Source: an uncultured Campylobacter sp.
GTDB lineage: Bacteria; Campylobacterota; Campylobacteria; Campylobacterales; Campylobacteraceae
Length of the DNA stretch: 33,014 nt
Assembly (NCBI RefSeq): GCF_905371695.1
Contig: NZ_CAJPMA010000009.1
Coordinates: forward strand, 1 to 33,014
Reading direction: 5' to 3'
Under the pieces are notes generated by a model. That model ran no database searches. It was not told where the DNA came from and saw only the letters and a program-made list of their open reading frames with translations. Made by a program: the position numbers and the translations under genes. Each line of letters starts with the position of its first letter. Positions within the stretch are counted from its first letter, which is position 1. Positions 23,070 through 31,032 of the stretch are shown here, piece after piece.

Positions 23070-23824
23070 AATTTAGCGGCTTGTCTCGCGAGCGTCTTTA
23101 ACGGAGCTAGTAAAAATTTAGCTCGATAGACTACGTGTCTTATCTTCGCTAAATTTTTACGTCGCTTCTGCTTGCAGTTGCGACCGCAAGGGAAGCAAAA
23201 CCCTTAAATCCATCTCGCGATACTTCACCTTATCGTTTTACGCTCGAATTTGAAGTCAAATTTAGCTAAATTTGCAAATTTTACTCGCCGAGACCCGCGT
23301 CTTGAAAACGTCAAATTTAAATTTTCGGCGCAACAGCGCCAAATAAACCTGCACGCAGTACAGCAACATCTCACGTGCAGTTGGGGTAGGTGGGGTTTCT
23401 GCGTCGCTGCGCTAGCAGCTGCAAGCAGACGGGAGAGGGTCTGCCTTTGGCAGTTGCAAGTGCTTAGCACGGCGCAAAGGAAGGCGACGCTCTACTTCGC
23501 TTAGCTCATAGCTGCAGGTGGTCTTGAGTCCCATAGGGCGACAGTAGCGACCGCAAGGGACGCTAAGTAAAGTCCCTTCCTCTCCCAAAGAAAAGAAAAA
23601 GGCAGCTCTTTTGTTTCGGCTCCGCTTTGCAACTGCAGAGCAGAGTGTAATTCAAACCCCATCCCCTTAACAAGAAAATCAAGATATTAAAAATACGGCA
23701 AAACGATTCAGAAAAATTGCATTTAAATTTAACTTCAAATTTGCAAATTTAAGTCACCGAAACTCGCGTCAAAAAATACCAAATTTAACTTCTACATATA
23801 GGCAAATTTAGCGGTCTTTAATCC
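23070..23824. repeat. 755-bp repeat-rich non-coding spacer after leuC
   Basis: No gene is supported. GCGACCGCAAGGGA occurs at 23180-23193 and 23547-23560; in each copy AAGGG(A) is followed by its complement (T)CCCTT, forming a hairpin. A longer, diverged direct repeat pairs about 23268-23318 with about 23736-23786 (shared AAATTTGCAAATTT, then CGCGTC, then CAAATTTA). GCAGAC/GTCTGC form a 6-bp stem with an 8-nt loop at 23425-23444. GCAGTTGC/CTGCAA words recur at least five times. The layout suggests a degenerate insertion or repeated intergenic family rather than a decayed gene. No leuD remnant was recognised. Confidence 0.55.
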
Positions 23825-24082
23825 TTAAAACGCCGTTATCGTCGCCAAAAGACCAAAGATAATGCCGGGCAAATTCGCAGCCGAAAGCGGATAGTCTCTT
23901 TTAGCTTTTAGCAGGCCGTAGCTAGTCCAGATCGTGCAGTTTATCGCTGCGGCTAGAGGCTGGATAAAAGGCGTCTTGTTGCCCTCAAGATTGCCCATTA
24001 TCTGCGGAATATAGGAAATATACATAATGACCGACAAGCACGTGCCTATCCAGCCTAAAATTTGTAAATTTTTCTCGCTCAT
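23825..24082 (-). CDS. SemiSWEET family transporter
   Basis: An 85-aa inner-membrane protein of the SemiSWEET/PQ-loop family, bacterial relatives of SWEET sugar carriers that act as dimers of three-helix units. The three helices are about residues 8-27, 42-60 and 66-84. The PQ motif is at Pro26-Gln27 in YISYIPQIMGNLEG, and the conserved TPFIQPLAAAINCTIWTSYG helix includes the Asn and Trp that line the pocket in studied members. Length is exactly typical. AAGGAG precedes the ATG. Campylobacter is mostly asaccharolytic, so a sugar substrate should not be assumed. It points away from mobA and has no partner gene. Confidence 0.88.
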   Translation of the reverse strand: MSEKNLQILGWIGTCLSVIMYISYIPQIMGNLEGNKTPFIQPLAAAINCTIWTSYGLLKAKRDYPLSAANLPGIIFGLLATITAF

Positions 24083-24191
24083 TTTTTCTCCTTTAAAACA
24101 AAAGGCGGCATTATATCATTCTCGCGCGCGTTTTTGGTAAATCAAAGCCGTTTTTAGCTAAATTTTGCTTTAAATTTCGGCGGAGAAAAAG

Positions 24192-24770
24192 ATGGAAACC
24201 TGCGTAATATTAGCCGGCGGCAAAAGCTCGCGAATGGGCCGCGACAAGACGCTGCTGCCGTTTGGCGGATTTGCGACGCTCGCGCACTACGAGGCGCACA
24301 AATTCGCGCAAATTTTTAAGCGAGTGTTTGTTAGCGCGAAATTTAGCAAATTTAACCCGCCCCTGCCGCTCATAAAAGACGCGGAGGATACCTTGCGGCC
24401 AAATTTAAGCGCAGAGACATTTTCTCCGATGTTAGCGCTTTATAGCGTCCTTAGAAATTTTAAAGACGAAAGCGTCTTTATCGCGCCTGCGGATATGCCA
24501 TTTATTAGCGAAGAGTGCGTGCGCGAGCTTTATAAATTTAGCGGCGAATACGACATGGTCGTGGCCGCGGACGAGTCGCACGTACACTCGCTTTGCGGAT
24601 TTTTTAGCGCGGATTTAGCGAGTAAGGCGGGAGAGCTTTTCGCCGCGGGCGAGCACAAGATCGGACTTTTGCGCGATCGCTGCCGCTGCAAAATAGTAAA
24701 TTTTAAGGACGAAAAGCAGTTTTTTAACATCAATTATCCAAGCGATTACGAAGAGGCGTTAATGATATGA
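24192..24770 (+). CDS. mobA: Molybdenum cofactor guanylyltransferase MobA
   Basis: MobA attaches GMP to Mo-molybdopterin to form the guanine dinucleotide cofactor needed by formate dehydrogenase, nitrate reductase and related enzymes. The 192-aa protein opens with the nucleotide-binding LAGGKSSRMGRDKTLLPFGG (residues 7-26). It has PADMPFIS (about 98-105), the metal-binding Asp region, and ends with FFNINYPSDYEEA, the NxNTPxD-like close of the family. GGAG precedes the ATG. The stop overlaps the pldA start (ATGA), an arrangement shared with C. jejuni as I recall. It complements the mod operon elsewhere in this window. Confidence 0.94.
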   Translation: METCVILAGGKSSRMGRDKTLLPFGGFATLAHYEAHKFAQIFKRVFVSAKFSKFNPPLPLIKDAEDTLRPNLSAETFSPMLALYSVLRNFKDESVFIAPADMPFISEECVRELYKFSGEYDMVVAADESHVHSLCGFFSADLASKAGELFAAGEHKIGLLRDRCRCKIVNFKDEKQFFNINYPSDYEEALMI

Positions 24771-25735
24771 GAACGAGGAAATTTTTAGCTATTTTTAGCT
24801 GCTTTTTAATTAGCTCGGCGATCGCTCGAAGCGATTTTGAAAAGGCCGAAATTTTAGAGCGAAAGGGCGAAATTTTAGAGGCCTTAAAAATTTACAAAAA
24901 GCTCGCCCGAAGCGCGCTTGAAGAGTCGCGCGGCGAAGTAAAAAGCGAGAATTTATCAAGCGAAGCAAAGCCTAAACAAACTCAAACCTCCGCCGCCGAA
25001 AGCGAAAATTTAGCTTCCGAAAGAAGTACGGATTTAGACGAAATTTTAGGTATAAAAACGTACGAGCCGCTGTTTTTCGCTCCCGCAAGCGTGGCAAGGC
25101 AGCACGTAGAGGGCAGAAAGCGCTTTGAGAGCCAATTTTCGCTGAGCTTTCAAAAACCCGTATTTTACGATATCTTAGGGCTAAACGAGAGTATAAATTT
25201 CGCCTACTCGCAGACCTCTTGGTGGCAGACCGCGCAAAGTTCGACGCCTTTTCGGGAGACGAACTATCGCCCCGAAATTTTCATCCAAGCGCCCGTAAAT
25301 TTCGAGACGCTGCCGCAGTTAGAAAGCCTAAAAATAGGGCTTTTACACGAGAGCAACGGGCAAGGCGGAGAGCTCTCGCGCTCGTGGAACCGCCTATACG
25401 CAAGCGGCGAGTTCAAGCTAGGCGAACTGGCTATTACGCCTAGAATTTGGACGATAGTAGGCGACAGAAGCGACAATAGGGACATCGCGCGCTATATGGG
25501 CTACGGGGATTTGCGATTTAAGCTAAAATTTAAAGAGCAAATTTTAACCGCCTTGATTAGAAATAATTTGCGCTCGGGCGGCGAAAATAAAGGCGCATAC
25601 GAACTGGGTTGGATGTTTCCGCTAGGATCGGGCATCTACGGCTACGCGAAAATTTTTAGCGGATACGGCGAGAGTTTGATCGACTACGACAGAAAGCTGG
25701 ATAAATTTAGCTTGGGAATCAGCATTTTAAGATAA
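24767..25735 (+). CDS. pldA: Outer-membrane phospholipase A (OMPLA)
   Basis: PldA is an outer-membrane beta-barrel enzyme that hydrolyses phospholipids misplaced in the outer leaflet, active as a calcium-dependent dimer. The 322-aa protein has a signal peptide (about 1-20) and a 70-residue linker rich in Glu/Lys/Ser. The barrel begins near residue 100. Catalytic residues are His194, Ser196 (LLHESNGQGG) and Asn208 (SRSWNR), with the same spacing as His142, Ser144, Asn156 in E. coli OMPLA. AYSQTSWWQ and PFRETNYRPE are also signature blocks. The start overlaps the mobA stop. The extended N-terminal linker is longer than in E. coli. Confidence 0.95.
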   Translation: MRTRKFLAIFSCFLISSAIARSDFEKAEILERKGEILEALKIYKKLARSALEESRGEVKSENLSSEAKPKQTQTSAAESENLASERSTDLDEILGIKTYEPLFFAPASVARQHVEGRKRFESQFSLSFQKPVFYDILGLNESINFAYSQTSWWQTAQSSTPFRETNYRPEIFIQAPVNFETLPQLESLKIGLLHESNGQGGELSRSWNRLYASGEFKLGELAITPRIWTIVGDRSDNRDIARYMGYGDLRFKLKFKEQILTALIRNNLRSGGENKGAYELGWMFPLGSGIYGYAKIFSGYGESLIDYDRKLDKFSLGISILR

Positions 25736-25742
25736 TAAGCCG

Positions 25743-25782
25743 AGCACGGAGCGATGGACCCCGCCACCGCTTGGGCCGTGCT
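25743..25782. terminator. Hairpin between convergent pldA and the AMIN-domain gene
   Basis: AGCACGG (25743-25749) pairs with CCGTGCT (25776-25782). Inside it AGCGATGG faces CCACCGCT with one mismatch, giving a long stem in the 52-bp convergent gap. It probably ends transcripts from both sides, although T-runs are short. Confidence 0.55.
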
Positions 25783-25787
25783 GAGCG

Positions 25788-27047
25788 CTATTTTACGATT
25801 AGCTCGTAACCGCCGTTAATTTTTTGCACGGAGTAGCCGCGCGTTTTATCGGTAACTATCGCTATGCGGTAGTAGTTTTTGTGCCAGCCGATCGTCGCGC
25901 TTTTAAATACGTCCTCGTTAAACGCTACGACTTTCGTCTGAAAAGCGCCGGGCGCCGCCGTAAAGTCAAGCGCGATTTTATTGCCTTCCTCGGCCGTAAA
26001 GTGCTTAATGTTTGCGGATTTAGTTAAAATTTTGATACTTTTGCCATCTATTTGAAATTTCAAGCTAGGCGTCGCGTGCTTGCCGCCGAAGGATTTTAGC
26101 TTCACGGCAAAATCGCGCGAGTTTTTAGCCACATTTTGCTCAGCGGTTTTAGCGGCCGAATTTTCAGACGCAACGGCTTCGCTTTGCGTGGCATTAGCGG
26201 GCGCATTATGCGCAGCAGGTTGCGCGGACGGCGCTTCGCCTACGGCTTTTGGCGAATTAGCATCCATCCTAATCTCGCCTTTATCTATCGTTTTTAGCCG
26301 ATTTTCCAGTATTTTACCTTCGTTATTTACGGCTACGGCAAGACTTTGATTTGCTTCGCTAGTCGCGTTTTTATCGCTAGACTCGGCGGCGTTAGCGGCG
26401 ACGGACGCGTGAATTTGTTCGGTAGCTGCGGGCGCTTGTTCGACAGGCTTTTGCGCGGCGGCGCTCTCTGCGGGAGCTTCTTGCGACGCCGGCTCGGCGA
26501 CGGCGGGCTTTTGCGCGCTTTCTAAATTTTTAGCGGCGGCATTTTTGCTCGTCGCTTGCTTTTCGGCGATCTTGTTCTGGGCGGCCACGTTTTGGTTTTT
26601 GGTTTTTTTATCTTTTTGTACGTCGAAATTTAGCTGCGTCTCTTGCGGGACGGCTACGGCGACGGGAGGTTTTGCGCCTTTGTCCGGTTTACCGAAATTT
26701 TGATTAGGCGCGAACGTAGGTTGTGCGGACTTTTGCGCGGACGCGGCGGTTTGCGGCTTCGGCTGCGCTTTTTTCAGCACGTACTCGTCGTCGCTGTTTA
26801 TGGTTTCGTTAACGTCTGAAATCACCCTTTCTTTGATGCTGCCGTCGCTTGCGCGGTATCTTAAAACTATATCTAAAAGCAAGCCCGTATCGCCGAATTT
26901 TATCTCTTGCTTATCAAAAAGCTTGCGTTGCTCCTGCGGATTTGAAGTCATTACGCTTGAATTTAACTCGCCGGTGGGCAAAAACGGGTTCTCTCTTGCG
27001 ACCGCGGAGGCCGCCAAAACGGCCGACAAATACCAAAATTTTCTCAT
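25788..27047 (-). CDS. AMIN-domain periplasmic protein with PglB-type glycosylation sequons
   Basis: A 419-aa exported protein. Residues 1-17 are a signal peptide; about 20-90 form an N-terminal domain; about 95-310 are a low-complexity Ala/Gln/Lys/Glu linker; and 315-419 resemble an AMIN domain (VKLKSFGGKHATPSLKFQID, KIALDFTAAP, YYRIAIVTD), a peptidoglycan/envelope-targeting fold. Four D/E-X-N-X-S/T sites, the motif used by Campylobacter PglB for N-glycosylation, are visible: Asn29 (ELNSS), Asn80 (DVNET), Asn227 (DKNAT) and Asn233 (EANQS). The position after eno and the FtsB-like gene matches the C. jejuni glycoprotein gene cgpA (Cj1670c, from memory). It is the last gene of the recA–eno unit. 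Confidence 0.75.
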   Translation of the reverse strand: MRKFWYLSAVLAASAVARENPFLPTGELNSSVMTSNPQEQRKLFDKQEIKFGDTGLLLDIVLRYRASDGSIKERVISDVNETINSDDEYVLKKAQPKPQTAASAQKSAQPTFAPNQNFGKPDKGAKPPVAVAVPQETQLNFDVQKDKKTKNQNVAAQNKIAEKQATSKNAAAKNLESAQKPAVAEPASQEAPAESAAAQKPVEQAPAATEQIHASVAANAAESSDKNATSEANQSLAVAVNNEGKILENRLKTIDKGEIRMDANSPKAVGEAPSAQPAAHNAPANATQSEAVASENSAAKTAEQNVAKNSRDFAVKLKSFGGKHATPSLKFQIDGKSIKILTKSANIKHFTAEEGNKIALDFTAAPGAFQTKVVAFNEDVFKSATIGWHKNYYRIAIVTDKTRGYSVQKINGGYELIVK

Positions 27048-27053
27048 CGTATC

Positions 27054-27332
27054 CTACTTTTTGTTAGATTCCGGTTCGAGCTCTTTTAACTCGAAATACT
27101 CTTTTTGCAACAAAGCGTTTTGCTTTTTTAAAATTTCTACGTCCTCGATTAAGCGCTCTTTTTTGTTTTGCAAACTCAGCATCACGTCTAGCGATCGCTT
27201 ACCGAACATCATATTTCCCACGTAAATTCCGAACGCTACCACGCACGAGATCGCGATAGCGTATCTAAAAAACGATCTAAAAAAGTGCGACCGCTTGACC
27301 CGCGCGTCGTACTCTTCTAAAATTGTGCTCAA
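27054..27332 (-). CDS. FtsB/DivIC-like septum formation protein
   Basis: A 92-aa bitopic membrane protein: a short basic N-terminus, one helix at about residues 20-44 (YAIAISCVVAFGIYVGNMMF), then a coiled coil at about 50-86 (LQNKKERLIEDVEILKKQNA). This is the size and layout of FtsB/DivIC, a cell-division protein that pairs with FtsL and FtsQ at the septum. It overlaps the end of eno by 4 bp; the position just after eno is also where E. coli ftsB sits, which strengthens the call. It is 6 bp before the AMIN-domain gene. Confidence 0.8.
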   Translation of the reverse strand: MSTILEEYDARVKRSHFFRSFFRYAIAISCVVAFGIYVGNMMFGKRSLDVMLSLQNKKERLIEDVEILKKQNALLQKEYFELKELEPESNKK

Positions 27333-28579
27333 ATATTATCCCCTAAAAATTCGCTGCTTTCTTGTTCGATTTCCAGTAAGCGGTTATATTTCGCGTTGCG
27401 CTCGCTCCTACTGGTAGCGCCGGTTTTGATCTCTCCCGTATTAAGCGCGACCGCAAAGTCCGCGATAAAGCTATCCTCGCTCTCGCCGCTTCTGTGGCTC
27501 ATCACGCAGCGATAGCCGTTGCGCTGAGCTAGACGGACGGTCTGCATCGTTTCGCTAACGGAGCCTATTTGATTAGGTTTAATTAAGATCGCGTTGCCTA
27601 CGCCCTTAGCGATGCCTTCGCGCAAAATTTTCTCGTTCGTAACGAATAAGTCGTCGCCTACTAGCTGGACCTTGTCGCCGAGCGCGTCGGTTAGCTTTTT
27701 CCAGCCGTCCCAATCGTCCTCGCTTAGCCCGTCCTCGATCGAAAATATCGGATATTTTTCGCAAAGCTGCGAGTAGCGCGCGATTAGCTCGTCGCTTGAA
27801 AATTTTTTGCCTTCAAGCTCGTAAAAGCCGTCTTTATAAAGCTCGCTGGCCGCGACGTCAAGGGCTAGTTTTATCTGCTTTCCCGCTTCGTATCCGGCCT
27901 CTTTGATCGCTTGCATGATTAGCGTTAGCGGCTCTTCATTATCTTTTAAATTCGGCGCGAATCCGCCCTCGTCGCCCACTGCGGTGCTGTGCCCCGCGGC
28001 GTTTAAAATTCCTTTTAATTTATGATAAATTTCCGTAGCGGCCCTAAGCGCGTCGCTAAAATTTTCAAACCCGAAAGGCATTATCATAAATTCCTGAAAA
28101 TCCACGCTATTATTAGCGTGCGCGCCGCCGTTTATGATGTTAAACATCGGCACCGGAAGTACGCTGGCGTTTGCACCGCCTAGGTAGCGGTATAGCGGGA
28201 TATTTAGGCTTTTAGCCGCCGCGCGCGCAGCCGCCATGGAAACGCCTAGTACCGCGTTCGCGCCTAAATTCGAATAATTTTGCGTGCCGTCTAGTTCTTT
28301 CATCTCGTCGTCGATCGCTTTTTGATTAAACGCATCAAGCCCGATTATGGCTTCGGAAATTTTCTCGTTTACGTTAGCGACGGCTTTTAGCACGCCCTTT
28401 CCGCAAAAACGCGCGTCTTTATCGCGAAGTTCCAGAGCCTCGCGCTTGCCCGTACTCGCGCCGCTAGGTACGATAGCGCTGGCGCTAGCCCCGTCGCTTA
28501 GCGTTACGGTCGCGCGAACCGTCGGATTACCCCTGCTGTCAAGCACCTCGTGAGCCGTTACGTCTTCGATATAAATCAT
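27329..28579 (-). CDS. eno: Enolase
   Basis: Enolase interconverts 2-phosphoglycerate and phosphoenolpyruvate, here serving mainly gluconeogenesis in an organism that uses few sugars. The 416-aa protein is full length. Typical blocks are AHEVLDSRGNPTVRATV near the start, SIEDGLSEDDWDGW with metal-binding Asp, LVGDDLFVTN, the signature LIKPNQIGSVSETM, and VMSHRSGESEDSFIAD. The ATG shares one base with the recA stop (TAATG), so translation is coupled, and the gene overlaps the FtsB-like gene downstream. Confidence 0.98.
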   Translation of the reverse strand: MIYIEDVTAHEVLDSRGNPTVRATVTLSDGASASAIVPSGASTGKREALELRDKDARFCGKGVLKAVANVNEKISEAIIGLDAFNQKAIDDEMKELDGTQNYSNLGANAVLGVSMAAARAAAKSLNIPLYRYLGGANASVLPVPMFNIINGGAHANNSVDFQEFMIMPFGFENFSDALRAATEIYHKLKGILNAAGHSTAVGDEGGFAPNLKDNEEPLTLIMQAIKEAGYEAGKQIKLALDVAASELYKDGFYELEGKKFSSDELIARYSQLCEKYPIFSIEDGLSEDDWDGWKKLTDALGDKVQLVGDDLFVTNEKILREGIAKGVGNAILIKPNQIGSVSETMQTVRLAQRNGYRCVMSHRSGESEDSFIADFAVALNTGEIKTGATSRSERNAKYNRLLEIEQESSEFLGDNI

Positions 28580-29628
28580 TATTCCTCTCCCTTATCGTCG
28601 GATTTTTCATCGTCGTCTTTACCGCCGCTTAAAATGCTTGCGATGCCCATAGAGCCTTTAATAGTCGCGATTATCTCGTCTGCTACGTCTTTATGCTCTT
28701 TTAAATAAGCTTTTGAGTTTTCGCGTCCTTGTCCTAATTTGCCCGCCTTGTAGCTAAACCAAGCGCCCGACTTATCTATGACGTCGAGTTTTACGCCGTA
28801 GTCGATGATCTCGCCTTCGCGGCTTATGCCCTCGCCGAACATCACGTCGAATTCGGCAACCCTAAACGGGGGCGCGACTTTGTTTTTAACGACTTTGGCC
28901 TTAACGCGGTTTCCGATACTCTCTTCGTTTTGTTTTAGCGTGGCGATCCTGCGCACGTCGATACGCACGGAGGCATAAAATTTAAGCGCGTTGCCGCCTG
29001 TGGTGGTTTCTGGCGTTCCGTATCCGGTGGCGCCGATTTTCATACGAATTTGGTTGATAAAAATTACCGTCGTACCCATTTTATGCACGATACCAGTTAG
29101 CTTTCGCAGCGCCTGGCTCATTAGGCGCGCTTGAAGTCCTACGTGCTGATCGCCCATATCGCCTTCAATCTCGCTTTTAGGCGTGAGCGCGGCTACGGAG
29201 TCGATTACGATTAGATCGACCGCGCCGCTGCGAGCCAAGGTTTCGACCATATCGAGCGCTTGCTCGCCGAAATCGGGCTGCGCCACGTAAAGATTATCCG
29301 TATCTACGCCTAAATTCGAAGCATACTTCACGTCTAGCGCGTGTTCGGCATCGATAAAGGCGCACACTCCGCCCGCTTTTTGGCACTCGGCGATAATATG
29401 AAGCGTAAGCGTCGTCTTTCCCGAGCTTTCAGGGCCGTATACTTCGATGATCCTGCCCTTAGGCACGCCGCCGATACCAAGAGCCAGATCAAGCCCGATC
29501 GAGCCCGTAGGTATCGCCTCTATGGCTTCGACTTCTTTGTCGCCCAGGCGTATCATCGCGCCTTTGCCGAAGTCTTTCGTGATTTGTTTTAAAGCCAAAT
29601 CGAGAGCTTTTTGCTTTTCTGCATCCAT
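28579..29628 (-). CDS. recA: Recombinase RecA
   Basis: RecA (349 aa) forms nucleoprotein filaments on single-stranded DNA for strand exchange and repair. Walker A is GPESSGKTT at 65-73, Walker B lies in DLIVIDSVAALTPKSE, the L1 region is near EGDMGDQHVGLQARLMSQAL, and FINQIRMKIGATGYGTPETT precedes L2. The C-terminal tail is acidic (KDDDEKSDDKGEE), as in most RecA proteins. It leads an apparent recA–eno–FtsB-like–AMIN operon. A 40-bp inverted repeat lies 31 bp before its ATG. Campylobacterota generally lack LexA, so classical SOS control is not expected. Confidence 0.98.
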   Translation of the reverse strand: MDAEKQKALDLALKQITKDFGKGAMIRLGDKEVEAIEAIPTGSIGLDLALGIGGVPKGRIIEVYGPESSGKTTLTLHIIAECQKAGGVCAFIDAEHALDVKYASNLGVDTDNLYVAQPDFGEQALDMVETLARSGAVDLIVIDSVAALTPKSEIEGDMGDQHVGLQARLMSQALRKLTGIVHKMGTTVIFINQIRMKIGATGYGTPETTTGGNALKFYASVRIDVRRIATLKQNEESIGNRVKAKVVKNKVAPPFRVAEFDVMFGEGISREGEIIDYGVKLDVIDKSGAWFSYKAGKLGQGRENSKAYLKEHKDVADEIIATIKGSMGIASILSGGKDDDEKSDDKGEE

Positions 29629-29658
29629 TTTTTACCTTATTTAAAAATTAAATTCGGT

Positions 29659-29698
29659 CCGATTTTAGCCAAATTTATATGAATTTGGGTTAAATCGG
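29659..29698 (-). terminator. 40-bp imperfect inverted repeat upstream of recA
   Basis: The arms 29659-29676 and 29681-29698 pair in 16 of 18 positions (including one G-U) around a 4-nt loop; mismatches are 29666/29691 and 29668/29689. It lies between the stop of the preceding minus-strand gene (29750) and the recA start (29628). It could end the mqnD–fliQ–murB transcript or act as a recA operator or leader hairpin. Confidence 0.55.
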
Positions 29699-29749
29699 CC
29701 TAATTTCGTCTGCGGCTAACAAGTAAAAACGCGGTAAAATAGCGAGTTT

Positions 29750-30247
29750 CTAATCGCAAATTAAGATATTTTCGCCCGCTCCTGCCGCGGCGTCGATGAT
29801 TTTAAACAATTCCTCTTTTTCTCGCAAAAACGCGAAAATTTCATCTCCGATAACGTAAACGCCCAGCGCCGAAGGCTCGTTTAAATTTCGCGAAATTTCG
29901 CTCAAAAACGCGACGTCCGCTCGCTTGTCGTCAAAATTTCGAGCCGCAAATTCGCCGTTAAAATTTCGCTCGCCTAAAATTTTAATTAATTCGCCGCCCG
30001 CGCAATTTTTGCTAAATTTTAAAATTTTCCCTTCCTCGCTCAAAGCGTTTAAAATTTGCGCGAAATTTCGATCGCCGTCCGAATTTAGCCCGAAAATTTC
30101 CGCAAAATTTCGTAAATTTCGCTCATAGTCCCGGCCGCCAAAATCGCCGTCCGCTTTTTTGGCGCGACGCGACGCGTAAAAAAACAGGAGCGCGAAAACC
30201 GCCGCAAACGCTAAAATTTCGCCTAAAATTCTATTTAAAATTTCCAT
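29750..30247 (-). CDS. Unknown single-helix membrane protein
   Basis: A 165-aa protein with one N-terminal transmembrane helix (about residues 8-25, ILAFAAVFALLFFYASRR) and a hydrophilic remainder that probably faces the cytoplasm, given the RRAKK following the helix. No domain was recognised. Its place between murB and recA equals that of an uncharacterised C. jejuni gene (Cj1674, from memory). The ATG shares a base with the murB stop (TAATG). The coding strand contains many AAATTT words, giving frequent N-F and K-I pairs. Function unknown. Confidence 0.65.
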   Translation of the reverse strand: MEILNRILGEILAFAAVFALLFFYASRRAKKADGDFGGRDYERNLRNFAEIFGLNSDGDRNFAQILNALSEEGKILKFSKNCAGGELIKILGERNFNGEFAARNFDDKRADVAFLSEISRNLNEPSALGVYVIGDEIFAFLREKEELFKIIDAAAGAGENILICD

Positions 30248-31032
30248 TACAAGATCGCTACTTCCGTTTTTAGCTCCACGCCGAATTTCTCTCGGACTAA
30301 ATTTTGCGCGAGCCTAATTAGACCCATAACGTCCTCGAAGCTCGCGCGGTTAAAATTTATCAAAAAATTCGCATGTAATTCGCTAAATTTCGCTCCGCCC
30401 ATCGCGTAACCTTTTAGTCCCGCAGCCTCTATTAGACGCCCCGCGTAATCGTTTGGCGGATTTACGAAACAGCTGCCGAAGCTTGCGCCCTTTGGCTGAT
30501 TTGCTCTTTTCGCCGCGGTTTGCGCCGCCGCTTCGGCGTCAAAGCCGCATTCGGCCTTAAATTTAGCCGCTAGCACGGGCTCGTTTATGCCGCTGCTGCG
30601 GTAAGCGAAATTTATCTCATCCTTTTTGACCCAGCCGCGCGCAAAAAGCACGTGCGTGAGACGGTCGCTAATGCTAATGCCCGCTAACCCCGCGTTCATT
30701 TTGATTAATCCACCCAGCGTCCCCGGGATATTTTGCAAAAACTCAAATCCGCCGATGTTATGCTTTTTAGCGAAATTATAAATTTTGCCCGATTTCGTCG
30801 CGGCGCCGATTTCTAGCGCATCTGCGCCGAATTTTACGTAGTCGAAATTCTCGCCTAGTATCGCCGTTTTAGGCGGGGCGGGCGAAATTAGCAGGTTATT
30901 GCCCCCGCCGATCATCGCGCGTCCCGTAAAGTCGGGCGAATTTAGATCGCAAACGTCGTTAATCACAAAAACTTCATGAATTCCGCCTATCTTTACGGAC
31001 GTAAATTTGCTAAAATCGATAAGGCGCGTCAC
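30247..31032 (-). CDS. murB: UDP-N-acetylenolpyruvoylglucosamine reductase MurB
   Basis: MurB reduces UDP-GlcNAc-enolpyruvate to UDP-MurNAc with NADPH and FAD in peptidoglycan precursor synthesis. The 261-aa form is the short type found in Campylobacter and Helicobacter. FAD-binding blocks are MIGGGNNLLIS (about 40-50) and GFEFLQNIPGTLGGLIKMNAG (about 93-113). FAYRSSGIN and GASFGSCFVNPP follow, the latter with the catalytic Ser, and AAGLKGYAMGGAKFSELHANF is the substrate-binding end. It overlaps fliQ by 4 bp and the next unknown gene by 1 bp. Confidence 0.96.
   Translation of the reverse strand: MTRLIDFSKFTSVKIGGIHEVFVINDVCDLNSPDFTGRAMIGGGNNLLISPAPPKTAILGENFDYVKFGADALEIGAATKSGKIYNFAKKHNIGGFEFLQNIPGTLGGLIKMNAGLAGISISDRLTHVLFARGWVKKDEINFAYRSSGINEPVLAAKFKAECGFDAEAAAQTAAKRANQPKGASFGSCFVNPPNDYAGRLIEAAGLKGYAMGGAKFSELHANFLINFNRASFEDVMGLIRLAQNLVREKFGVELKTEVAIL

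Noticed and set aside
23250..23504. 84-codon plus-strand frame in the leuC spacer, and an 81-codon frame opposite
   Set aside because: Both cover the repeat-rich spacer, have unlike composition to real genes and no recognisable motif.
23166..23578. CRISPR array suspected from repeated motifs
   Set aside because: Only two copies of a 14-bp motif, 367 bp apart, with no regular spacers and no cas genes.
23070..23824. Possible leuD pseudogene after leuC
   Set aside because: Frames were checked for LeuD-like sequence (FGDNIDTD-type start) and none was seen.
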